A stretch of DNA of 5,107 nucleotides. Origin: DUOD01 sp050945235 (GTDB lineage Bacteria; Bacillota; Clostridia; DUOD01). The stretch covers positions 1-5,107 of the forward strand of contig JBMNSO010000132.1 in NCBI GenBank assembly GCA_050945235.1. Direction: 5' to 3'. Below are positions 1 through 5,107 of this stretch, piece after piece. Below the pieces are notes generated by a model. It ran no database searches and was not told where the DNA came from. It saw only the letters and a program-made list of their open reading frames with translations. The first letter of the stretch is position 1. Every line of letters begins with the position of its first letter. Both the position numbers and the translations under genes were made by a program.

Positions 1-1
1 G

Positions 2-757
2 ATAAGCCAGCTGTCCCATGATTTCAATAAAATGATAAGGGCCATTAATATGAATATAAGGGAATTAAAGGATTTGGCAGATTCAAGGAAAAAATTCATC
101 GATAATTTGACCCATGAAATGAAGACACCACTTACGTCTATTATAGGCTTTGCCGATATCCTCCGGAGTGCAAGGACGGTTGACGAGGACGCCAGGGTTG
201 AATATGCCAATGCGATTTATGATGAAGCCATCCATTTTAAAAACCTGTCGGATAGGCTAATGGAAATGATACTATTGGAAAGGTCGCAGCCTGATTTGGA
301 AAGGGTGGAAATGGATAAATTCTTGCATGAAATCTCCAGCCAGATTATACCCTTGCTTGAAAGAAGGAATATTCAGCTTAATATAGTTTCAGAAAGTTGT
401 ATTATGTTAATAGATAAAGAATTGATAAAATCCATGGTTGTCAACCTAATAGACAATGCTTCCAAGTCATATACAAATGGAGGGGTTATCGAACTGACAC
501 TAAAGCGTAGTGGTAACGGTAAAATGACCTTAAGTGTAAGGGATTATGGCTGTGGCATCCCGGAAGATGAGCTTAACAAAGTTATTGAGCCCTTCTATAT
601 GCTGGACAAAGCCCGTACCCGAAAATCCGGCGGTGCAGGTCTGGGCCTTGCCCTGTGCAAGGAAATAGCCTCGGTCCATAAAGCACGGCTGACTATAGAC
701 AGCGGGGTGGGGCAGGGTATTTGTGTTACCGTTGCCTTTGAGGAGGATGATCTATGA
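2..757 (+). CDS. Sensor histidine kinase, C-terminal part (5' end outside window)
   Basis: This is the cytoplasmic part of a two-component sensor kinase, which autophosphorylates a histidine and passes the phosphate to a response regulator not seen here. The reading frame is open from base 2, and the first residues (ISQLSHDFNKM) match the end of a HAMP linker, so the ATG at 32 is internal and the sensor and membrane segments lie to the left. Counting from base 2: the H-box NLTHEMKTP has the phospho-acceptor His at residue 38; the N-box NLIDNA lies near 148-153; the G1 box DYGCGIP at 181-187; the F-box EPFYML near 196; the G2 box GGAGLGLAL at 210-218. All catalytic motifs are intact. The form EPFYMLDKARTRKSGGAGLGLALC is, from general knowledge, common in clostridial kinases. 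The stop overlaps the next gene by ATGA, so the two are probably translated together. The signal sensed cannot be told from this part. Confidence 0.95.
   Translation: MSQLSHDFNKMIRAINMNIRELKDLADSRKKFIDNLTHEMKTPLTSIIGFADILRSARTVDEDARVEYANAIYDEAIHFKNLSDRLMEMILLERSQPDLERVEMDKFLHEISSQIIPLLERRNIQLNIVSESCIMLIDKELIKSMVVNLIDNASKSYTNGGVIELTLKRSGNGKMTLSVRDYGCGIPEDELNKVIEPFYMLDKARTRKSGGAGLGLALCKEIASVHKARLTIDSGVGQGICVTVAFEEDDL
741..747 (+). promoter_or_regulatory. Ribosome binding site of the 754 gene, inside the kinase gene
   Basis: AGGAGGA ends six bases before the ATG at 754 and lies within the last kinase codons. It fixes that ATG as the start and supports expression from the same transcript. Confidence 0.8.
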
Positions 758-1533
758 GAAAAGCCGTAAAACCTGTACTGTCAACCCTTTTATTTATATG
801 TATTGTGGCTGCTATTTTCATTGCTAATAGCATGGTTTCGGGGAAACTGGATAATATTATTCCCACCTACAAAAGCCAGGCTGTCTTCTATGAAAACGGG
901 CGGCAAATGAATATCACCAACGAGTCATTCAGCCTGCCCATTTTCGAGGTTAGCGACCAAAACAATACATTGAAGCCCGTTACGCAAAGGGAATATGACA
1001 CCATATCCCAATGTGATTTTTTTAGGCCTTTGATGGAGATGATTGATCGGGAGATTACTGTGCAGGCTCGGGAATTTGAAGAGTTGCCAGGCAGGATATA
1101 TCGGTCCATGTTCTTTATGACAGATGAATCCGGTCACAAGAAATACTATGCAATAGGCAGTTTTATGAACGATAACACTTATAAAGAACTAATGGCGGCC
1201 TTCACTTCGGAAAAAGGCGTGGAGTTGTTTATTTGTTTCGATAATATGGTATATGGTAGAGGTGTGATGATACATCCATCTACATCATCTGTATTAAAGG
1301 ACGAGAGTTCCTTTAATAATTCGTTAAAGCAAACAATTATCGATGAAGCGATAAGATACATGGACAACATCATCCGCCAGGGATTGACTGACATCTCATC
1401 AGAATTGTATTTTTCCACAAAATCTATAATGGTGGAGGGTAATCTGTGCTTTATACAGGACAGTGCATCCCAGGTTACTGTTTTCTATGATTGGGTAAAT
1501 AAAAAAGTTGTTGGTTTTCAGAAAAATAAATAA
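754..1533 (+). CDS. Membrane-anchored extracytoplasmic protein of unknown function, coupled to the histidine kinase
   Basis: I do not recognise this 259-residue protein. A short basic start (MRKAVK) is followed by one hydrophobic segment at about residues 8-29 with no lipobox cysteine, so it is probably an uncleaved anchor or a signal peptide, with the remaining ~230 residues outside the membrane. That part is mixed alpha/beta in character, with no repeats and no catalytic motif I can name. It ends in a strand-like stretch (VTVFYDWVNKKVVGF). The ATG at 754 overlaps the kinase stop (ATGA) and has AGGAGGA six bases upstream, so the start is secure and the gene is co-transcribed with the kinase. 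From this context it may be a signal-binding or regulatory partner of the kinase, or an output of the same system. That role is inference; the gene itself is secure. Confidence 0.88.
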   Translation: MRKAVKPVLSTLLFICIVAAIFIANSMVSGKLDNIIPTYKSQAVFYENGRQMNITNESFSLPIFEVSDQNNTLKPVTQREYDTISQCDFFRPLMEMIDREITVQAREFEELPGRIYRSMFFMTDESGHKKYYAIGSFMNDNTYKELMAAFTSEKGVELFICFDNMVYGRGVMIHPSTSSVLKDESSFNNSLKQTIIDEAIRYMDNIIRQGLTDISSELYFSTKSIMVEGNLCFIQDSASQVTVFYDWVNKKVVGFQKNK

Positions 1534-1575
1534 ACCGTTATTTCAGCAAAGGCCTTTATAACCATCAAGCAGGCA

Positions 1576-1616
1576 AAAGTACCGCCGAATGCTTTTAGCT
1601 CGGCGGTAACTTTATT
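1576..1616 (+). terminator. Probable Rho-independent terminator of the kinase operon
   Basis: The left arm ACCGCCGA (1581-1588) pairs with TCGGCGGT (1600-1607) across an 11-base loop. Allowing one bulged A (1608), the stem extends by AAAGT (1576-1580) with ACTTT (1609-1613). The stem is GC-rich in an AT-rich spacer and lies 43 bases after the stop of the 754 gene. The downstream T-run is weak (ACTTTATT), so termination may be partial. Confidence 0.65.
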
Positions 1617-1713
1617 AAAGGAAAATAGAAAATCTGATTAACGGGACCTATTTTTTTATCCATTTATATATTATACAATTTAGGGCAACATTAACATAAT
1701 ATTTCTTTCAATC

Positions 1714-1741
1714 TTGACGATATATATTATTATTGTATTTT
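1714..1741 (+). promoter_or_regulatory. Candidate sigma-A promoter for the diguanylate cyclase gene
   Basis: TTGACG (1714-1719, five of six bases of the -35 consensus) is followed after 16 bases by TATTTT (1736-1741, four of six of the -10). The spacing and the position after the upstream terminator fit a promoter for the 1812 gene, giving a leader of roughly 65 bases. In such AT-rich DNA chance matches are common, so this is moderate evidence only. I see no cyclic di-GMP riboswitch in the leader. Confidence 0.42.
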
Positions 1742-1799
1742 ATGTCGAGTAGAGAAACAGGGATATATTTAATTATTTAAGGTGCTGATTTGTTAAATG

Positions 1800-1804
1800 G
1801 GTGG
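1800..1804 (+). promoter_or_regulatory. Ribosome binding site that favours the ATG at 1812
   Basis: GGTGG lies seven bases before ATG 1812, and the run GGTGGTGTTC agrees with the ideal GGAGGTGATC at eight of ten positions. The earlier in-frame ATG at 1797 has only an AAGGTGCTGAT element (1779-1789) about 11-12 bases away. An in-frame TAA at 1794-1796 rules out any start further upstream. Confidence 0.5.
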
Positions 1805-1811
1805 TGTTCTC

Positions 1812-3758
1812 ATGCACAGAAAAAAATGGGTTATACTGGTTTTTTTAATTTGCCTACCCCTATTGCTTTTTTTAAAAGGTTGCTCTACGGGATCCTTATC
1901 CCAACAGTCACGTGCTGTAGAAGGTAAGCTTGATCTTACAGAAATTCAGATAGATGAAGAAATTATCAACTTGGATGGACAGTGGGAATTTTATTGGAAC
2001 ATGCTCCTTGAGCCTAAAGACTTTGAGAGCAACAGCTTTTTGCCCGAATATATTAATATTCCCGGATCATGGAATAAGCATATAATTAATGATAAAGAAC
2101 TATCCAGTGATGGTTATGCCACCTATAGATTATTATTTAAAATAGAAGAAGATAAAAAGTTAGGTCTAAAAATACCAAGAATATTTACATCCTATAAGCT
2201 TTGGGTTAACGGAGAAATGATTGCTCATGCAGGGAGGATAGGGCAAAGCAGAGAAACCATGGTACCTCAGTATTTACCACAGGCCGCCCTTTTTGAATCA
2301 CGTCAGGGTATGAATGAAATTGTGATACAAGTATCCAATTATTACCACAGAAGCGGAGGAATACTTGAAAGCATAAAACTGGGTAGTGCAAATCAAATTT
2401 TGGATAAGCGATATAAAGGTATAGCATACGAGCTATTTTTATTTGGCAGTTTGATAATAATTGGGATATATCAGTTATTCCTGTTTTTCTTTAGAACGAA
2501 AAACCGGTCACCACTATATTTTGGCTTGTTTTGCATGTTTATAGCAATAAGAACTCTGTTGGTAGGGGAAAGGTTCTTTATTTATTTGTTCCCGAATTTT
2601 AATTGGGAAGTTGCCCATAAAATTCAGACGATGGCTTTTTACCTCGGAGTGCCGATAATTGTTACGTTTTTTATGTCGGTTTTTCCCAAATACTTCAATC
2701 GGAGGTTAGTTAAGATCATCGAACTTATTGGGATTGGATTTAGTGCCTTGGTGCTTCTCACGCCGGCCAGGATATTTACTGTTGTTAATCCAGCCTACCA
2801 AACCTTCGCCTTTGCTGCGGTTGCATATCTTATAATAACTTTTATAAAAATAATCCTTGGAAAGGAAAAGGATGTCTGGTTGATAATTGTGGGAGGTTTG
2901 TTTTTAATTCTTACCAGTCTCAATGATATTGTTTTTTTGAGCATATGGATGAATGATTATAATATTCCCATTCTCAGAACAATAATAAGAACCAGCAATC
3001 TCTCTTCTGTGGGTCAATTTATATTCGTATTTACAAATTCTTTAATGCTTGCAAAAAGATTCTCTAAATCTATGGAACATGAAGAAGTTATGACAACACA
3101 GTTGAAAGAAATAAACCTCAACCTGGATAAATTAGTGAAAAATCGGACTAAAGCATTGGATGAGTCCCGAAAAAGGATAGAGCAGCAGAAATTTGAGCTA
3201 GAGCAAGCAAATCAAAAGCTACAATTGCTTTCCTTGAAGGACCCTTTAACAGGTCTATGGAACAGACGTCACTATGATCTTACAATCGTTAGGGAATGGC
3301 AACGGTGTTTAAGACAAAAAAGACCTGTTTCTATATTGATGTTAGATGTTGATTTCTTCAAGCAATATAACGACTTTTATGGCCATAATGAGGGAGACGA
3401 GTGCCTGGTACTGATTGCCCAGACTCTTAAGAGCCTATTTAAGCGTTCAACTGATTGGATATTCCGATATGGAGGAGAAGAATTTGTGATAATAATGGTA
3501 GACTGTGGTAAGGATGAGGCCCTTAGAATGGCTCAATTAGTGAGAAAAAGCATAGAAGATTTAAATATTCCTCATCAGTACTCGTCTGTAAGCCCTTGGG
3601 TTACAGCTAGTATAGGAGTAACTTCCATAATACCAGATAATAAATACTCCTATAAAGAGTTTTTCCAAATTGTTGATAAAGCCTTATATAAGGCAAAAGA
3701 AGCAGGCAAGAATCAGGTTGTATTTTTACCGCCAAGAAAAATTAGCGTATTACTTTGA
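1812..3758 (+). CDS. 7TMR-DISM-type membrane receptor with diguanylate cyclase (GGDEF) domain
   Basis: Converts two GTP to cyclic di-GMP inside the cell in response to something bound outside. Numbered from ATG 1812 (648 residues; ATG 1797 would add MGGVL): a basic, hydrophobic export signal ends in FLKGC (Cys24), a poor lipobox. Residues ~30-200 form a jelly-roll, carbohydrate-binding-like ectodomain (LDGQWEFYW, INIPGSW, GYATYRL, LWVNGE). Seven membrane helices follow at about 204-227, 233-251, 273-291, 300-318, 329-349, 354-376 and 397-415, then a coiled coil at ~419-473 rich in K, E and Q. The GGDEF domain (~474-640) has DPLTGLWNRR, metal-binding LDVDFFK (Asp512), inhibitory-site RSTD at 545-548 and GGEEF at 554-558, five residues apart as is usual, so it should be active and product-inhibited. 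The order matches the 7TMR-DISM family. No EAL domain is present. It is probably transcribed alone. The ligand is unknown. Confidence 0.95.
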   Translation: MHRKKWVILVFLICLPLLLFLKGCSTGSLSQQSRAVEGKLDLTEIQIDEEIINLDGQWEFYWNMLLEPKDFESNSFLPEYINIPGSWNKHIINDKELSSDGYATYRLLFKIEEDKKLGLKIPRIFTSYKLWVNGEMIAHAGRIGQSRETMVPQYLPQAALFESRQGMNEIVIQVSNYYHRSGGILESIKLGSANQILDKRYKGIAYELFLFGSLIIIGIYQLFLFFFRTKNRSPLYFGLFCMFIAIRTLLVGERFFIYLFPNFNWEVAHKIQTMAFYLGVPIIVTFFMSVFPKYFNRRLVKIIELIGIGFSALVLLTPARIFTVVNPAYQTFAFAAVAYLIITFIKIILGKEKDVWLIIVGGLFLILTSLNDIVFLSIWMNDYNIPILRTIIRTSNLSSVGQFIFVFTNSLMLAKRFSKSMEHEEVMTTQLKEINLNLDKLVKNRTKALDESRKRIEQQKFELEQANQKLQLLSLKDPLTGLWNRRHYDLTIVREWQRCLRQKRPVSILMLDVDFFKQYNDFYGHNEGDECLVLIAQTLKSLFKRSTDWIFRYGGEEFVIIMVDCGKDEALRMAQLVRKSIEDLNIPHQYSSVSPWVTASIGVTSIIPDNKYSYKEFFQIVDKALYKAKEAGKNQVVFLPPRKISVLL

Positions 3759-3776
3759 TATTGTATAGTATTTCTA

Positions 3777-3794
3777 TGTTACTGTTGGGTAACA
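3777..3794. repeat. Small inverted repeat after the cyclase gene
   Basis: TGTTAC (3777-3782) and GTAACA (3789-3794) form a perfect 6-bp dyad with a 6-base centre, starting 18 bases after the cyclase stop. It may be a weak hairpin or a protein-binding site. It is low in GC and has no T-run directly after it, so I do not call it a terminator. Confidence 0.3.
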
Positions 3795-3898
3795 GGATAA
3801 TATAGATTTTGAAGTATGGATATGTTATTCCTAACTAATTTGGTGCTGTATATCGATAATGCTGACATATAGGCCTCGAATAAGAATCGGATGCCGAC

Positions 3899-3928
3899 TT
3901 AACCATTTTTTAAAAATTATGATACAAT
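3899..3928 (+). promoter_or_regulatory. Candidate extended -10 promoter for the lipoprotein gene
   Basis: TGATACAAT (3920-3928) is an extended -10 with TACAAT matching five of six consensus bases. TTAACC (3899-3904, four of six) lies 18 bases upstream. The start of transcription would fall near 3935, about 50 bases before the ATG at 3984. This suggests the lipoprotein is transcribed separately from the cyclase. Confidence 0.55.
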
Positions 3929-3970
3929 AAAATAGATTGCGAAAAAAAGCGGTTCAGATGTTTAATAAAG

Positions 3971-3976
3971 AGGAGG
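3971..3976 (+). promoter_or_regulatory. Ribosome binding site of the lipoprotein gene
   Basis: AGGAGG lies seven bases before ATG 3984, a near-ideal site that fixes the start. Confidence 0.85.
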
Positions 3977-3983
3977 ACCAGTA

Positions 3984-4409
3984 ATGAAAAGATTAAGGCT
4001 TAAGTCATTAAGCAGTTTAGCGCTTGCTATTTTGGTGTGCTTTGTGCTGCTGAGCGGTTGCAGCGGTCAGAAATTATCGAGTGATTTTAATGAGGAAGAA
4101 GTTAAAAAAGCCGCAGAAAATGTTATAATCCTTATTAACGATCAAAATTCACAAGGCCTTAAAGAACTATGCAATGTGCAAATGAAAAAGGCATTTACTG
4201 ATGATGTACTAGAGCAAGTATATGAAGCTATTAGTGAAGGCGGTAAATTTGAAAAAGTCGAAGATATAAGCGTTGTAGGGATGACTGACAAATCAAGTAA
4301 AGAAGAATTTGCTGTTGTTGTTGCCAAAGCAAGATATGAGATAAAGACATTTACCTTTACCATCTCATTTACCAAGCAGATGAAGCTTGCTGGGTTGTAT
4401 TACAAATAA
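3984..4409 (+). CDS. Small DUF3887-like lipoprotein
   Basis: A 141-residue exported lipoprotein. The N-terminus has basic residues (MKRLRLK), a hydrophobic core and a textbook lipobox LSGC with Cys26 as the lipidated residue, so the mature protein of about 116 residues sits on the outer face of the membrane. The mature part begins with a helix-rich stretch around LSSDFNEEEVKKAAENVIILINDQNSQGL and ends with strand-like segments and TFTISFTKQMKLAGLYYK. This pattern (a small alpha/beta fold counting down to a GLYYK-like end) resembles the DUF3887 family from memory; the match should be confirmed by profile search. DUF3887 proteins have no established reaction and often occur alone or joined to hydrolases; here no enzyme domain is present. 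The gene has its own promoter candidate and an ideal ribosome binding site. There is no clear terminator after it. The lipoprotein call is secure, the family call moderate. Confidence 0.9.
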   Translation: MKRLRLKSLSSLALAILVCFVLLSGCSGQKLSSDFNEEEVKKAAENVIILINDQNSQGLKELCNVQMKKAFTDDVLEQVYEAISEGGKFEKVEDISVVGMTDKSSKEEFAVVVAKARYEIKTFTFTISFTKQMKLAGLYYK

Positions 4410-4492
4410 ATCATCCATCCCATCAAATTTCATATTTACCTGGCTATTAACGGGATACCTGCGTGTTTGAGACATTTCTTTAATATTGCACA

Positions 4493-4504
4493 GATATCGA
4501 TATC
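4493..4504. repeat. Perfect 12-bp palindrome
   Basis: GATATCGATATC reads the same on both strands, with no spacer at its centre. It could be a dimeric regulator site or chance in AT-rich DNA. It does not extend beyond 12 bp. Confidence 0.3.
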
Positions 4505-4724
4505 AATTTCCTACCTAGCAGCCGTGACAGTACCAGTTTTGTAAAATAAATTAGAATTGAGTAATGAGAATGATTACAAGCCTTGAGTTTAGAGACTTTC
4601 GTATCTATCTTATCATATGCTCTATGTTTAGGAGAGGTATTTTAGACTACTGAAGGGTTTAGCAATTGAAATTACCAGAAACTAGATATAAAAGCTTAGC
4701 ATAAAATGGTCTGATATACAATAC

Positions 4725-4752
4725 TTGTAATTTCTTCTGCCACTGATATAAT
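4725..4752 (+). promoter_or_regulatory. Candidate promoter with perfect extended -10 before the repeat-protein frame
   Basis: TGATATAAT (4744-4752) is a perfect extended -10 (TG, one base, TATAAT). TTGTAA (4725-4730, four of six of the -35) is 16 bases upstream. Transcription would begin near 4759, directly before the repeat-protein frame at 4771, although that frame has no start codon. Confidence 0.45.
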
Positions 4753-4770
4753 TATAATTAATTTGATTGA

Positions 4771-5107
4771 CTAAAATACCTTTGGTCTTATGCGCAGCAA
4801 ACCAAGGACGGAGGGTATATTCTAGCGGGTCATACAGACAGTGGTGACGGTTATACAGACGGCTGGTTGGTTAAGGCCGATGGCGAAGGAAATCAACTCT
4901 GGTCCCAGGCTTATTCCAGTGGAGGTATAGATATTATCAATTATGTACTTGAGAGCCAGGACGGGGGCTATATTCTTGCAGGTTGGTCCAATTTTCCCAA
5001 TGATGAACGGTATAATGACGGTTGGTTGATAAAAACCGATGCCCAAGGCAAAGAAATCTGGTCCCATAACTTTGGCGATAGTAAAGACGACTTGATCCAT
5101 TCAATAG
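4771..5107 (+). CDS. Start-less fragment of a secreted-type tandem-repeat (propeller-like) protein, cut by the right edge
   Basis: The frame is open from just after a TGA (4768-4770) to the window end. It encodes tandem units of the pattern DGGYILAG ... DGWLVKADGEGNQLWS ... then DGGYILAG ... DGWLIKTDAQGKEIWS, ending in FGDSKDDLIHSI. Such units are typical of long secreted bacterial and archaeal proteins predicted to fold as beta-propeller-like blades; their role here is unknown. There is no in-frame ATG or GTG, no signal peptide and no ribosome binding site. The only in-frame TTG is at 4867, inside a conserved DGWLVK motif, so it is not a believable start. The ATG at 4790 is out of frame and stops after 11 codons. 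The N-terminus seems to be missing, so this is probably a gene fragment or pseudogene. An assembly error, or repeats translated from an unseen joined start, cannot be excluded. GC (about 46%) is well above the spacer to its left. Confidence 0.72.
4807..5107 (+). repeat. Two tandem ~51-codon protein repeats, the second cut by the window edge
   Basis: The DGG codons start at 4807 and again at 4960, 153 bases or 51 codons apart. The DGW codons start at 4858 and 5017, 53 codons apart, so the units differ by small in-frame insertions. DNA similarity is high only over the motif parts (DGGYILAG, DGW and WS), so these are diverged coding repeats rather than a recent duplication. Confidence 0.75.

Larger units (their letters stand above)
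4410..4770. other. AT-rich spacer with no credible gene
   Basis: About 360 bases at roughly 32% GC by hand count. All three + frames I translated close to 4770 are broken by stops, the minus strand has no listed long frame, and I see no tRNA, rRNA, riboswitch or transposase remnant. It holds a 12-bp palindrome (4493-4504) and a promoter-like element at its right end (4725-4752). No clear terminator hairpin for the lipoprotein gene was found. Confidence 0.6.

Noticed and set aside
32..757. ATG at 32 as the true kinase start
   Set aside because: The frame is open upstream to the window edge and encodes the end of a HAMP linker, so this Met is internal.
888..1137. Two overlapping minus-strand frames of 70-73 codons
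   Set aside because: They lie fully within the secure 754 gene, overlap each other and look like no known protein.
1179..1418. Minus-strand frame of 79 codons
   Set aside because: It is antisense within the 754 gene, with no ribosome binding site or recognisable domain.
1548..1557. Palindrome AAAGGCCTTT just after the 754 gene
   Set aside because: It is only 10 bp with no loop. The longer hairpin at 1576-1613 is the better terminator.
1742..1811. Possible cyclic di-GMP riboswitch in the cyclase leader
   Set aside because: The leader is short and AT-rich and lacks the conserved GC-rich stems and motifs of the known cyclic di-GMP riboswitch classes.
2206..2427. Minus-strand frame of 73 codons
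   Set aside because: It lies inside the cyclase ectodomain coding region and is explained as a shadow.
4142..4375. Minus-strand frame of 77 codons
   Set aside because: It is antisense to the lipoprotein gene, whose start, signal and stop are all convincing.
4790..4825. ATG at 4790 as the start of the repeat protein
   Set aside because: It is in a different frame, ends after 11 codons and has no signal peptide or ribosome binding site.
4822..5100. Minus-strand open frame of 92 codons
   Set aside because: It is the antisense shadow of the repeat-protein frame. Its own sequence repeats only because the + strand repeats, and it has no good ribosome binding site.

Overview
The window looks like a chromosomal segment of a low-to-mid GC Firmicute, most likely a clostridium. 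The evidence is strong AGGAGG-type ribosome binding sites, AT-rich spacers with sigma-A-like promoters, a clostridial-style histidine kinase, a DUF3887-like lipoprotein and a GGDEF receptor of the 7TMR-DISM type. All recognisable genes are on the + strand. I cannot name the species from the sequence.

Layout: (1) 1-757 is the C-terminal part of a HAMP-containing sensor histidine kinase, cut by the left edge. (2) 754-1533 overlaps it by ATGA and encodes a 259-residue membrane-anchored protein I do not recognise. A hairpin at 1576-1613 probably ends this operon. (3) 1812-3758 encodes a large diguanylate cyclase receptor with its own candidate promoter: export signal, jelly-roll ectodomain, seven membrane helices, coiled coil, and GGDEF with an intact inhibitory site. 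(4) 3984-4409 encodes a small lipoprotein with an extended -10 promoter and a strong ribosome binding site. (5) 4410-4770 is AT-rich (about 32% GC by hand count) and has no credible gene. (6) From 4771 to the right edge, a higher-GC (about 46%) open frame encodes tandem ~51-residue DGGYILAG / DGWLVK-type repeats, but it has no start codon or signal peptide in the window. It looks like a gene fragment.

Genes 1-4 are signalling and cell-envelope functions: a two-component sensor with a coupled membrane partner, an envelope receptor making cyclic di-GMP, and a lipoprotein. Only genes 1 and 2 are clearly in one transcript. The others have their own promoter candidates, so a shared pathway is inference only. 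The most unusual part of the window is the right end, where a start-less repeat gene with a collapsed first repeat follows an AT-rich gap and a near-consensus promoter. I did not find a clear new defence or mobile system.
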